A stretch of 64,000 nt of DNA, taken from Chitinophaga ginsengisoli. Lineage in GTDB: Bacteria > Bacteroidota > Bacteroidia > Chitinophagales > Chitinophagaceae. The notes under the pieces are model-generated. The model was given only the letters and a program-made list of their open reading frames with translations. It made no database searches and was not told the origin of the DNA. Below are positions 29,043 through 38,019 of this stretch, one piece after another. Position 1 is the stretch's first letter. Every line of letters begins with the position of its first letter. The position numbers and the translations under genes were made by a program. The stretch is from contig NZ_PYGK01000002.1 of NCBI RefSeq assembly GCF_003014595.1, positions 62,001 through 126,000 of the forward strand, read 5' to 3'.

Positions 29043-29104
29043 AAGCACAATAAAAGCAGCAAAAAAAGCCGACTTATACAAGAGCTTGCCTTAGTCTTCA
29101 ACCT

Positions 29105-29167
29105 CATAGTTTGCATTTCGTCCTCACGTTTTTGCAGTTCGTATACACGCTTTTGCAGTTTGTATAC
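29105..29167. repeat. Three tandem 21-bp units
   Basis: Units at 29126-29146 and 29147-29167 differ at only a few positions; both contain TTTTGCAGTT and GTATAC. A more diverged copy (13 of 21 matching) at 29105-29125 precedes them. They lie in the gene-free stretch before the secreted PHP-like gene and could be binding sites. The rest of the stretch, 29168-29374, has no recognised features. Confidence 0.5.
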
Positions 29168-29374
29168 ATAGCCCTAAATGGCGTAACCAATTGTGCTAAT
29201 ATTGTGTCAGCAATCGCGATCAACGAGACTGCTCCTAAAGCGGATAGAAGTGCCTTCTGCTTTACTCGTTAAACATCATTGTAGCTAAATAAAATTTAAG
29301 GGGTTCGGTTAAAAGTGGACGAAAGATTGCACATAACTTGCTGAAGTTTTATATTGGGACCACAATTCCACTGT

Positions 29375-31444
29375 ATGAAAATCCTCACATTAACCGTAAT
29401 TCCTTTATTCATGACCGTTTTTGCCTGTGGACAGGTAAAAGTAGACATGAAAGGCTATAGACAGGCAAACGGTACTTTGGTCACTCAACAAGGGCAATCG
29501 CTGGAGATCAGTTGGCCGGCCGGTAACACATTTAAAGGCAGAGTGGTGTTTGACCTCTCTCCTTCCCAGCCACTCTTTAAGACGATCTCTCTGGGTCAGC
29601 AGCAGATCGCCGCAAGTATAGAGCCTGCATTTCTGTTGAGCGTCGGTAAAAGGGATCTCATCTCACAGAATGGCTGGAATATATTTTTCGATAAGGTGCC
29701 CCAAAAGCCGCATCAAAGTTATCCGCTGACACTGCAGAAAACAACAGTGTCAGTAAGAACCGCAGGGAACCGTACAATAGCCAGTATAGGCCCTATAGCT
29801 GCTGAGACATTTTCAGGCATGCTGGAAGTCACCTTCTACAATGGAAGTCCGCTTTTCAATATTGCCGCCGTAGTCAGCACAACAGCGGAAGCTAAAGCTA
29901 TCCTGTTCGATGCAGGCATGATAAGTACGAAGACAGACTGGCAGTATATTTCATGGATAAATACAGGAGACAGCCTGCAGCAGGCACAGGTCATCGCCAA
30001 CGATACAGCGCGTAATCTTGCGGTAAAATACAGAGCGATTGCGGCATCCGGGAAACAGGGTACGATGGTGGTCTTCCCTCCTCCACATCAGTATTTTTAT
30101 CCGCTGGACGAAGCTTTCAACCTGAATTTTACCTGGTATGGTCATCAATACCGACAGATGGTCAACGGTTATGGTATAGGCATCCGTCAGGAGCTGGAAG
30201 GAGATAAACGCTTCGTGCCATGGTTCAACGCTCCTCCTGGCACCCAACAGCGTCTTAATTTCTTTTGCCTGCTCAGTAAGGACAACGATGGGACAGCGTT
30301 TGCCACACTGAAAGCATTTACACATAATGACCGGTACGTCGGATTACCCGGATTCAAGACAATGTCCAGCCACTTCCATAACGAGTTTGTGATGAAGGTG
30401 ATGATGTCCGGACAAGCAGTACCAGCACATCCGGAGTTCGTAAAAGTGTTCAGGAACCTGGGCGTAGATATTGTGCATCTTGCAGAATTCCACTACACCG
30501 CTGATCCTAAGGGACCGGATGAAAAACGCCTCCCGCAGCTAAAAGCGCTTTTTGAACTATGCGAAAAGCAGTCAGATAACAAATTTCTATTGCTGCCTGG
30601 CGAAGAGCCCAATGAATTTTTCGGTGGCCACTGGCTGGACTTCTTTCCGCGACCGGTGTACTGGGTAATGTCCCATAAACCTGGCCAGTCATATGTAGAA
30701 GAAAGACCCGGTTATGGAAAAGTGTATCATATCGGTAATAAAGAGGAGATGCTAAGATTGCTCAAAGACGAGCGCGGACTTGCATGGACCGCGCATCCAC
30801 GAACAAAAGGTTCGGTTAGTACGCCCGACAGCTACAGGCATGAACCCTTCTTTCTATCTGACCGTTTTATGGGAGCCGCCTGGAAAGCAATGCCGGCAGA
30901 CCTTTCTCAGCCTCGTCTCGGTAAAAGAGTACTCGATCTCATGGATGACATGAACAACTGGGGTACGAAAAAGACGGTCATCTGTGAGGCAGATCTGTTC
31001 ACTATTACACAGCACAACGAGATGTATGCACACATGAATGTCAACTATCTCATGCTCGATAAACTTCCGGCGTACAAAGACAGCTGGCTTCCCATTCTGG
31101 ACGCCATGCAGCATGGAAGATTCTTCGGTAGCACAGGAGAAGTATTAATACCCCGTCTGAAGATCAACGGTCATATTTCGGGCGATAGCCTGCAACTACC
31201 GGCTAATGGTATGGCTACTGTCGACATGAAACTGCAATGGACCTTTCCTATGAATTTCGTTGAGATCATTTCCGGAGATGGTAAAAAAGTATATCGTGAA
31301 AGAATACCGCTGACTAACACTGAATCATTCGGAGAAAAAAGTTTTCAAATTCCGATTAAGCTAAATGGCAGAAAATGGGTTCGTGTAGAGGCATGGGATG
31401 TTGCTGCGAATGGAGCATTCAGTCAGACGTTCTGGTTGTTGTGA
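29375..31444 (+). CDS. Secreted PHP-like metallohydrolase candidate
   Basis: A 689-residue exported protein with an N-terminal hydrophobic signal (ILTLTVIPLFMTVFA) whose cleavage class, ordinary or lipobox at Cys17, is unclear. The first ~300 residues are beta-rich with no recognised family. From ~325 the motifs SHFHNE, HLAEFHY, PGEEPNE, WTAHPRTKG and CEADLFTITQHNE resemble the metal-binding His/Glu/Asp pattern of PHP-type or related TIM-barrel metallohydrolases. The protein could act on phosphodiester or glycan-linked substrates in the periplasm. No close family name is claimed. Confidence 0.55.
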   Translation: MKILTLTVIPLFMTVFACGQVKVDMKGYRQANGTLVTQQGQSLEISWPAGNTFKGRVVFDLSPSQPLFKTISLGQQQIAASIEPAFLLSVGKRDLISQNGWNIFFDKVPQKPHQSYPLTLQKTTVSVRTAGNRTIASIGPIAAETFSGMLEVTFYNGSPLFNIAAVVSTTAEAKAILFDAGMISTKTDWQYISWINTGDSLQQAQVIANDTARNLAVKYRAIAASGKQGTMVVFPPPHQYFYPLDEAFNLNFTWYGHQYRQMVNGYGIGIRQELEGDKRFVPWFNAPPGTQQRLNFFCLLSKDNDGTAFATLKAFTHNDRYVGLPGFKTMSSHFHNEFVMKVMMSGQAVPAHPEFVKVFRNLGVDIVHLAEFHYTADPKGPDEKRLPQLKALFELCEKQSDNKFLLLPGEEPNEFFGGHWLDFFPRPVYWVMSHKPGQSYVEERPGYGKVYHIGNKEEMLRLLKDERGLAWTAHPRTKGSVSTPDSYRHEPFFLSDRFMGAAWKAMPADLSQPRLGKRVLDLMDDMNNWGTKKTVICEADLFTITQHNEMYAHMNVNYLMLDKLPAYKDSWLPILDAMQHGRFFGSTGEVLIPRLKINGHISGDSLQLPANGMATVDMKLQWTFPMNFVEIISGDGKKVYRERIPLTNTESFGEKSFQIPIKLNGRKWVRVEAWDVAANGAFSQTFWLL

Positions 31445-31718
31445 GCACCTTATCTTTCCAATTCCACCATTTCAATTTTTCTGTTTCATGTTGTTCTTTG
31501 GATGTATTGGCATAATATACTGCACATCTGAAAACATACAATACACAACGGTCCTGCACCACACCCGCAAAGCGGTTAGAAAGGTCGTAAAGCAATTCCG
31601 GATCCTTTCCTTTAAGGTCGGCAACTTTTGTAATACCAATATTCCAAAGATCGGTAGCCAAAGACTTGCCAACTCCGGGAATTTGAATGAGATCTTTTAT
31701 TGCTTCCTGCTTTGTCAT
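31419..31718 (-). CDS. Small helix-hairpin-helix (Cdd1-like) protein
   Basis: A 99-residue protein. IPGVGKSLATDLWNIGITKVADLKGKDP at residues 13-40 is a clean helix-hairpin-helix, and DRCVLYVFRCAVYYA near 56-70 is the other conserved part of the family ('pathogenicity locus'/Cdd1). A nucleic-acid-binding role is usual for HhH but untested here. Its 3' end overlaps the end of the convergent PHP-like gene by 26 bp. Confidence 0.85.
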   Translation of the reverse strand: MTKQEAIKDLIQIPGVGKSLATDLWNIGITKVADLKGKDPELLYDLSNRFAGVVQDRCVLYVFRCAVYYANTSKEQHETEKLKWWNWKDKVLTTTRTSD

Positions 31719-31823
31719 TTATAATTAGCATTAATCCGCTCAAAAGTACACAAATTGAAGATCAGATGTATTATATACCAGCACTCACTTGTTACTACCA
31801 CGATTAGCTGCTGTTACAGGTAA

Positions 31824-31878
31824 AATATTCCCGGTACCTGGGACGAGGATTATCTCGCCCCAGGATCGCCGGAATATT
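31824..31878. repeat. 55-nt inverted repeat downstream of the ABC gene
   Basis: AATATTCCCGG..CCTGGG..CGAG pairs with CTCG..CCCAGG..CCGGAATATT around a short loop, with two small internal mismatches. It has no T-tract on either strand, so it may be a structured 3' UTR or an imperfect terminator of the minus-strand ABC exporter gene. Confidence 0.55.
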
Positions 31879-31936
31879 GTGCAGGCTACCGCTGTTGCCT
31901 GATCAATGCCATACATAGGAGGTTATGTCCTCAACC

Positions 31937-33703
31937 TTATTTAGTTGTATCCTTCTGGTGTTTCCACAATTCCTGGAAGATGGCACTGTGTTCACGCAGG
32001 TATTCAAACGTTCCCTCTGCCACAACACTTCCCTGCCGGAGCACATAAATATAGTCGAACTGATATAAGAGGTGCAGGCGGTGCATAGAAGAAATGAGCG
32101 CCTTGTCTTTGAATGCAGCAAACATCTTCTGATAGATCATTGCTTCCGTCTTCGGATCGACACTACTGGTAGGTTCATCCAGCAACACTACTTCACTTTC
32201 CCGAGCGGCCAGAATACCACGAGCCAGTGCCAGTCGCTGCTTCTGACCTCCGGATAGGTTTACACCTTTTTCCCGTATGTCCGACTCCAACCCTTTAGGG
32301 AGATGATGGATCACATCGGTAAAATGGGCGCTTTCGCTGACCTCCATTATTTCTTCATTTGTAAAGGGGAGACCAAGAGTGACATTGTAAGCAATCGTGT
32401 TCTCGAAGATTTCCGGTTCCTGGGGGAACAAGGTCACGGTTTCATTGATGGTAGGCAGCCCGAAGGACTTACCGTCTACCTGCAACTGCATGCCTGGCTC
32501 GGGAGTATACAGGCCTCTTAGCAAAGAAAGCAAGGTACTTTTCCCACTACCGCTTTCCCCGATCAGGGCTATCTTTTTTCCCCGGCCGATGGTGAGATGC
32601 AGATTATGCAGGCTTTGCGGTGCATGTTCACTATCATATTCGTTACGGTGTGAGAAATTGAGGTTGCTGATCTCAATAGTCTGCCAGTTATCCGGCAAAT
32701 CAGTAAGTTGATCAGGACGGTGCTGTTCCTTATAAGCCTTCTCAATATTACGGGCGGTTTCCACGTGGGTGTTGAACTGCACAATCTCAGTGTACTGCCA
32801 GGCTACGTCATGGAATACAGTAGTGAATTGTGTAACAAAACCCAGCAGGGTAATCAATCCTGCCACGGGAAATACCTGTCCGGATTCCCAATTCTGGTAT
32901 ACATATCCCGCGGCGATGGTCACATAAATGAGGCTCACTAACATATCGGCCGCAAACCACTTCCATTCATTGATCACAGCATTCTTTCTGAACGGACGTG
33001 CAATCAGCTGCACCTTACTCAGCAATCCACTTTCCATGCTCTTTTCCAGGCGGAGCGTGATCACCGTCATGATGTTCGAGAGACTGTCAAACAGTGTCGA
33101 AGAGACTACGTGTTCCTTCTCATTCACTTCATCGAGTGTTTTAATGAAGGGTTTGTCGAATTTCATAATCACCCAGATGGTAAGGATGCCAAGCAGGATA
33201 CCTATACCGCCAAACACCGGAGAAAAATACAGCATGGCGATGACCGAAAATACCATTTTGGCGAGCGCATGGATATACATGAATCCCTTATCAAAAAATT
33301 CCCTCAGGGCTTCATAGGCCTTGCGGATACGGTTGATAGTAGATCCACTGTGATGGTCCTGATGCCATTTTATCGACAGATGCAGGGCCTGATGATAACG
33401 TTCCATGAGGAAGTTACGGCTGAGGTTAAAGGCCAGCTGGCGCTCCATGACACGTGCCGGCCCGTGGAAACACCATTCCACGAATTTCAGTCCGAAGTAA
33501 GTAACCGCGTAGAGAAACGCGTAATAGAAAACCCGCTGGGTATCCTGTTGTACCTTCCCGATAAACCACCCAAAAAGAATCGGGTTCAGGGAGAAGATGA
33601 TATTCGCAAAAATGAATAGTGTATATACAAATATGTATTTCTTTCGTTCGTGGCGGGCATAATGGTATGCTGTCCGCAACAAAGCGATATATGGATTGGA
33701 CAT
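31937..33703 (-). CDS. ABC exporter, fused permease and ATPase
   Basis: A 588-residue type IV ABC transporter half-exporter, expected to act as a dimer in the inner membrane. Residues ~20-320 carry six hydrophobic helices of the ABC transmembrane domain; ~345-585 is the nucleotide-binding domain with Walker A GESGSGKST, Q-loop FPQEPE, signature LSGGQKQR and Walker B VVLLDEPT, followed by SSVDP as D-loop and a switch His in SSMHRLH. The substrate (lipid, peptide or drug) is not inferable. It stands alone on the minus strand. Confidence 0.92.
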   Translation of the reverse strand: MSNPYIALLRTAYHYARHERKKYIFVYTLFIFANIIFSLNPILFGWFIGKVQQDTQRVFYYAFLYAVTYFGLKFVEWCFHGPARVMERQLAFNLSRNFLMERYHQALHLSIKWHQDHHSGSTINRIRKAYEALREFFDKGFMYIHALAKMVFSVIAMLYFSPVFGGIGILLGILTIWVIMKFDKPFIKTLDEVNEKEHVVSSTLFDSLSNIMTVITLRLEKSMESGLLSKVQLIARPFRKNAVINEWKWFAADMLVSLIYVTIAAGYVYQNWESGQVFPVAGLITLLGFVTQFTTVFHDVAWQYTEIVQFNTHVETARNIEKAYKEQHRPDQLTDLPDNWQTIEISNLNFSHRNEYDSEHAPQSLHNLHLTIGRGKKIALIGESGSGKSTLLSLLRGLYTPEPGMQLQVDGKSFGLPTINETVTLFPQEPEIFENTIAYNVTLGLPFTNEEIMEVSESAHFTDVIHHLPKGLESDIREKGVNLSGGQKQRLALARGILAARESEVVLLDEPTSSVDPKTEAMIYQKMFAAFKDKALISSMHRLHLLYQFDYIYVLRQGSVVAEGTFEYLREHSAIFQELWKHQKDTTK

Positions 33704-33964
33704 TTTCTGACTAATAAAAAGTAAATAAAAAAGATGCTTACCAGGGGACTTTCCAGTAGCAATATAAGATCAGAGCGTGCAACACAGTCAATGCTGTGGC
33801 AAAACGCTACTACTTAGTATGTAAAGGTCATTAGGAACCTGCCTTTCATCGTTGGTATTTTAAGATGGAATTGCAAAGGTCGGAAAATTTTTTGAAATGG
33901 ATGGCAGGTAGGGAAATTTCTCCTACCCCAAAAGTCCTCCATCAGCGAGAATGACAATATGAAA

Positions 33965-34288
33965 TTAATCAAGTGCCTTATAATCCTCCCTCACCGGGCT
34001 GAAAATATCAAATATTTTGCAATCCGTAAGCGCCACACCACTATGCTCTACCCAGGAAGGTATAATTGCCACCATTCCTTTGGTGTACACTTTCGTTTGA
34101 CCACCAACTGTCAATTCAAATTCTCCTTCTTCTACCTGTGTCACCTGCTCATGGACATGTTTGTGATTCGGAAGTGCTGCTCCTTTTTTTACGTCCCAGT
34201 AGCTCAGTGTCATAGAAGGGCTGTGAATAAATTTCGCGGAAAAACCGGGTATGATCTCATGGGCGGAGATGTCATCTAAATTTATCAT
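33965..34288 (-). CDS. Cupin-domain protein
   Basis: A 107-residue single-domain cupin. Motif 1 is LPNHKHVHEQVTQVEEGEFELTVGG, in which the His-x-His...Glu metal ligands are visible at ~residues 39-50; motif 2 is VAIIPSWVEHSGVA, providing the last His. Such proteins are metal-binding enzymes or sensors; the function is not identifiable. It is adjacent to no functional partner on its strand. Confidence 0.85.
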   Translation of the reverse strand: MINLDDISAHEIIPGFSAKFIHSPSMTLSYWDVKKGAALPNHKHVHEQVTQVEEGEFELTVGGQTKVYTKGMVAIIPSWVEHSGVALTDCKIFDIFSPVREDYKALD

Positions 34289-34585
34289 GCTCTATGTTCG
34301 CTTTTAATGCTATAAGTTATATAAAATGTGCCGGATTATAAAACGCACGTACCTGTGTCAGACTCACTTTATTTCGTAATCTAACGTAAGCCTTGGCGAA
34401 ATGCAGCGGAAATCAAACCCTGACAAAATAATAAAAAACTGATTAACAGCATGTTAAATGCAGGCATAAGTATTGCCATTCTCCGTTCATTCACTAACGT
34501 TAAACATCTTCAACCAGTATACAGGCATTGTTAGTGTATCTCGGGGGAATCAGAAAAAAAAATATTAATCTTTAAAAATAAAACG

Positions 34586-34960
34586 ATGACCAGTCAAGCA
34601 TTAATTGAATTAACTAAAGATCTCATTTATCATGCTACGCATTTTGACGTGCCGTATGTGAAGGAAGTTTATGCAGATAAATTCCTGATAGCTAATGTTG
34701 ATAAAGAAGGTGTGGTACAAACCATGAACAAGGAACAGCTCGTCGCTTTTGTTCAGGGAAACAAGAATGCGAATATTGAACCACTTTCCACAAAGACGGA
34801 ATATCATTATGCTATATGCGATGAAAACATGGGTATGGTCGTAATTACCCGCGAATTGGAATTGAATGGGATACCGAGTAGAAAGTTCCTGACTGTCATT
34901 TGGGAAAATCTATCCGGAAGATGGCAGGTTGTTAAGGAATCATCTATCGTACGCGACTAA
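34586..34960 (+). CDS. NTF2-like (SnoaL/DUF4440-type) protein
   Basis: A 124-residue cytosolic protein with the alpha-plus-beta pattern of the NTF2-like fold: an N-terminal helix TKDLIYHATHFDVPYVKEVYADKFLIA followed by strands ending KFLTVIWENLSGRWQVVKESS, the classic C-terminal element. Members bind small ligands or act as isomerases, hydrolases or modulators; the role here is unknown. An A-rich leader precedes the ATG, without an obvious Shine-Dalgarno, as is usual in this phylum. Confidence 0.75.
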   Translation: MTSQALIELTKDLIYHATHFDVPYVKEVYADKFLIANVDKEGVVQTMNKEQLVAFVQGNKNANIEPLSTKTEYHYAICDENMGMVVITRELELNGIPSRKFLTVIWENLSGRWQVVKESSIVRD

Positions 34961-35117
34961 GTCAATTATGTAATGGAACAAGCCGGCAATTGACAGGCTT
35001 GTTTCATTAATTCCACTTAAAACCCCAACCCCTTGTCGACCCATAAAAGGCAAAATAAGATTTGTATCTGTTTGTAACCTTTTCGCAATAATCTACTCTA
35101 TTAGGTAAACAAGTTGT

Positions 35118-35453
35118 ATGCTTTACTTAATCATCGCACTTTTCGCTATTGCTGCCATTATCGGCCTTACTATCCTTAAAAACTGGTTAACGTCGGCCAA
35201 AACCTCCCGGGGTGTTGTTTATGCGCATGGCACATTTGCTGCCCTTGCCCTGGTGCTGTTACTGATACATGTGTTGCAAAATCCCGCCGGTCATCTGCGT
35301 ACCAGCCTCGCACTGTTTATCATAGCGGCCATAGGCGGCTTTTACATGTTCTTCCGGGATCTTAAAGGCAAGTTTAGCCTTACCTGGGTAGCCATCATTC
35401 ATGCATTGATTGCGGTATCAGGGTTTATCGTTCTGTTGTTAACTGTTATTTAA
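35118..35453 (+). CDS. Small membrane protein, about four helices
   Basis: A 111-residue inner-membrane protein with hydrophobic segments at ~2-18, 32-52, 60-78 and 88-110 and a central VYAHGTFAALALVLLLIHV segment. No family is recognised. The next gene starts 9 bp after its stop and the third overlaps that one, so these three genes look like one operon. Confidence 0.75.
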   Translation: MLYLIIALFAIAAIIGLTILKNWLTSAKTSRGVVYAHGTFAALALVLLLIHVLQNPAGHLRTSLALFIIAAIGGFYMFFRDLKGKFSLTWVAIIHALIAVSGFIVLLLTVI

Positions 35454-35462
35454 ATACTATAT

Positions 35463-35927
35463 ATGAAGTTATTTGGCCATCCGGTACATCCCCTGCTGAT
35501 CCATTTTCCAACGGCTTTACTACCGATGGATCTGGGGCTCAGCATACTGTACTACACCACAGGCAATTTCACCTACTACCAGGCAGGTGCATATTGCCTG
35601 TGGACAGGTGTCCTGTTGGGTTTGCTCGCAGTGATCGCCGGTATAATAGATATGACTGCTATTCCACGCACCAATAAAAAAGCAGTAGCACTTGCAGTAT
35701 ACCACGGATTTTTAAATGGTCTGCTTGTGCTTATCTTTGCTATTATTGCCTGGAAATCCTGGCAGGCCTCCCCTTCTCATTTCCTGGCAGGGAAAATGGG
35801 GATTATCTTAAAAGGCATTTTAGTCCTTGCTCTTTTTGTCGGAAATTTTATGGGAGGAAAATTAATTTACAGCCACCACGTCGGTATAACACTTAATAAA
35901 GAAGCAAATGGAGACATTACAGCATAA
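35463..35927 (+). CDS. DUF2231-like membrane protein
   Basis: A 154-residue inner-membrane protein of the DUF2231 type. The signature GHPVHPLLIHFPTALLPMDL opens it, and four hydrophobic segments follow (~14-32, 43-64, 79-98, 110-130). The paired histidines in GHPVHPLLIHF suggest metal or heme coordination, but no function is established. Its last 20 bases overlap the ATG at 35908 from which the following sigma-factor frame would naturally begin. Confidence 0.85.
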   Translation: MKLFGHPVHPLLIHFPTALLPMDLGLSILYYTTGNFTYYQAGAYCLWTGVLLGLLAVIAGIIDMTAIPRTNKKAVALAVYHGFLNGLLVLIFAIIAWKSWQASPSHFLAGKMGIILKGILVLALFVGNFMGGKLIYSHHVGITLNKEANGDITA

Positions 35928-35982
35928 ATTCAGCTATGCTCCTGATGAGGCCATCATTTAAAAAATACTTGCTGGTGAAATA
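35908..35982 (+). other. 5' part of sigma-factor frame interrupted by a TAA
   Basis: ATG at 35908 opens a frame that runs METLQHKFSYAPDEAII, meets TAA at 35959-35961, then continues KILAGEIV straight into the sigma factor at 35983. The residues on both sides look like the normal N-terminus of this ECF group (DEAII-x-KILAGE), so the TAA appears to replace a single codon, plausibly AAA or CAA. Confidence 0.7.
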
Positions 35983-36606
35983 GTGCTTTTTGAGGTATTG
36001 ATACGCCGGTACAATGCACTGCTTTATAAGATTGCCCGTTCTTATGGTTTCAATCATGAGGATGCGGAAGACCTGATGCAGGAGTCTCATTTCTCTGCAT
36101 ACAAATCCCTTCGTACGTTCCGTGCAGATGCATCTTACAAAACCTGGCTTACTAAAATTCACATAAATGGGTGCTATCATAAATTGAATCAGCATGCCAT
36201 TCACTATGAAGAAGCAACCGATGATGTCATTAATCACCATACTACTGTTACACCCACTATTGGCGAAAACCAACAAACAGAGCAAATGGTTATGAACAAA
36301 GAACTGGGCCGGGTATTGGAAGAAAGCCTGCAACAACTTCCGCTTGTTTACCGCAGCGTGTTTGTACTCAGAGAGATCGAAGGATTCAGTGTGGCAGAAG
36401 CTGCAGATCTGCTGAGTATTACACCTGTGAACGTAAAAGTGAGGTTAAACCGGGCAAAGACGATGCTGCAAAAACAACTGGAGAAGTTTTATTCAGTAGC
36501 GGATCTGTATGAGTTCCATCTTATGTATTGCGATAAAATTGTCAGGAATGTGTTTGAGAGAATTGCACGCGAACAGGCGGAGGGAGCCAATCATGATACG
36601 ATATGA
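35983..36606 (+). CDS. ECF-type RNA polymerase sigma factor, N-terminus disrupted
   Basis: A 207-residue frame from GTG 35983. Region 2 is present (LFEVLIRRYNALLYKIARSY, then HEDAEDLMQES near 27-37 and the -10 recognition helix FRADASYKTWLTKI). Region 4 is QLPLVYRSVFVLREIEGFSVAEAADLLSITPVNVKVRLNRAK at ~115-160. The N-terminal helix of region 2 is cut short because an in-frame TAA lies eight codons upstream. Translation could restart at this GTG, giving a protein that lacks about 25 residues, or the gene may be inactive. No anti-sigma gene follows. Confidence 0.75.
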   Translation: MLFEVLIRRYNALLYKIARSYGFNHEDAEDLMQESHFSAYKSLRTFRADASYKTWLTKIHINGCYHKLNQHAIHYEEATDDVINHHTTVTPTIGENQQTEQMVMNKELGRVLEESLQQLPLVYRSVFVLREIEGFSVAEAADLLSITPVNVKVRLNRAKTMLQKQLEKFYSVADLYEFHLMYCDKIVRNVFERIAREQAEGANHDTI

Positions 36607-36697
36607 CAACAATTGGGTGCGACAGCTAAAAACACCAGTCCATATACTAAAAAGTTACTGTATATTGCAATAACTACTTTAACCCGATTCCTTTCCT

Positions 36698-37276
36698 ATG
36701 ACAGTCGAAAACAAAAGCACCAAAGCTATACACAAGATAAAAGAAATCACCCTCGTAACATTTCTTATATTAATCTGTACCGTTGTAAAAGCACAACAAG
36801 CCCCCACAGTGATCAATAGATTTAAGCTACTGATTACCAATGAAAGCAATGAATTCCTCCTTGTCAAATGGAAAGGCAACTGGGAAGTTCCAGGTGCTGA
36901 ATATGGTGATAGTATCGTAGTTAAACCCATAAACGAATTCCTGGTGGATCTCGCTGCCAGACTTGGGATTAAAATCAAACAACCAAAACTTGCCGGGCTA
37001 TTCACCTACTATATGAATGACCGGCAGTATCCGATGATCTTCAGCTATTATACCGCGAAATTAGACAAAGAACAGCTTAAACCGGAGCCAGGTATTGAAG
37101 AAGTAAAATGGTTTCCTATATCAGAAGGTTTAAAAGCAGTTCCATATCCCAATTCCAGCGCAATAATTAAGCAAGTCTTCTCTATGCCGCAAACAGTTTG
37201 GGGCGGTGCGTTCAGGGTATATCCTTCACAAGGCTGGAGATATGAAGTCATATCAGATTTCTATAGGATGAATTGA
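36698..37276 (+). CDS. Exported Nudix-fold protein with degenerate Nudix box
   Basis: A 192-residue protein with an N-terminal hydrophobic segment (~16-32, ITLVTFLILICTVVKAQ) that looks like a signal peptide. The rest has Nudix architecture: RFKLLITNESNEFLLVKW, WEVPGAEYGDS, then LVDLAARLGI where the catalytic box REUXEEXGU should be, and the WFPISE closing strand. The box reads VDLAARLGI, so the metal-binding glutamates are missing. The protein probably lacks pyrophosphohydrolase activity and may bind ligand instead. Export of a Nudix protein is itself unusual. Confidence 0.65.
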   Translation: MTVENKSTKAIHKIKEITLVTFLILICTVVKAQQAPTVINRFKLLITNESNEFLLVKWKGNWEVPGAEYGDSIVVKPINEFLVDLAARLGIKIKQPKLAGLFTYYMNDRQYPMIFSYYTAKLDKEQLKPEPGIEEVKWFPISEGLKAVPYPNSSAIIKQVFSMPQTVWGGAFRVYPSQGWRYEVISDFYRMN

Positions 37277-37450
37277 CTTTCGATTCAGGAAATCCGCTGT
37301 AAAGCATTTTTTTTCTACGACTAATACGATGTCGTATTTACCCCTGTACATTGTCCACTTCATACACCACCCCCTGTTTAGCATCTCCTTAATTTTACGA
37401 ATGTAAAAACGCTGATTAAAGCGGCATTCACAAACAGGAAATGCAATATC

Positions 37451-37969
37451 ATGAAAATCATTATTTATCTGGCATCATCAGCCAATGGCAAGATCTCTAA
37501 TAACAGGAACGTTCCGGATTGGCTGTCGCAGGAATATGGGCGAGGATTTATGGAGATCTCTCAAAAAACGGGTGCTGTCATTATGGGAAAAACAACCTAT
37601 AACATATTGGCGCCTGACTATTTACCGCTTCAAAATGAAGGCACTATGGTAGTGCTTACTCATGACACTACCGCCACACCTGCAAAGCCTAATGTGGTAT
37701 TCACCGATAAAAGCGCCAGGGAAATTGTCGCGCTGCTTGAATCAAAAGGACACCAGGAAGCGGTGATCATTGGAGGTACAGCTACCGTAAGTGAATTCAT
37801 ACGGGCAGGATTAGTGAATGAGATCATCCTCGTAGTTGAACCGGTACTGTTTGGGATGGGACTGCCTATGTTAGAAGATGTAGATATAGACCTTAAACTG
37901 GATTTATCAGAGATAAAGAAACTCAATGATCATACCGTTCAGCTGCATTACCAGGTACAGGTACAATAA
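37451..37969 (+). CDS. RibD/dihydrofolate reductase-like protein
   Basis: A 172-residue cytosolic protein of the RibD C-terminal / DHFR-like family. The opening MKIIIYLASSANGKIS is the NADPH-site strand, and GAVIMGKTTYN, EAVIIGGTATVSEFIRAGLVNEIILVVEPVLFGMG (split over ~100-135) complete the pattern. It probably reduces a pyrimidine-like or other small substrate with NADPH; members are often annotated 'dihydrofolate reductase family'. It is monocistronic. Confidence 0.88.
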   Translation: MKIIIYLASSANGKISNNRNVPDWLSQEYGRGFMEISQKTGAVIMGKTTYNILAPDYLPLQNEGTMVVLTHDTTATPAKPNVVFTDKSAREIVALLESKGHQEAVIIGGTATVSEFIRAGLVNEIILVVEPVLFGMGLPMLEDVDIDLKLDLSEIKKLNDHTVQLHYQVQVQ

Positions 37970-38019
37970 CTTTTTGCCATTACAGGTATTTTAACCTTGA
38001 CATTCAATATTAAAAGCCA

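Noticed and set aside
28921..29167. Possible CRISPR array
   Set aside because: Units are 11 or 21 nt, directly abutting, without unique spacers, and no cas genes occur in the window.
31937..33703. Toxin-exporting role for the ABC exporter
   Set aside because: No peptidase domain, bacteriocin-like gene or immunity gene lies next to it; substrate left open.
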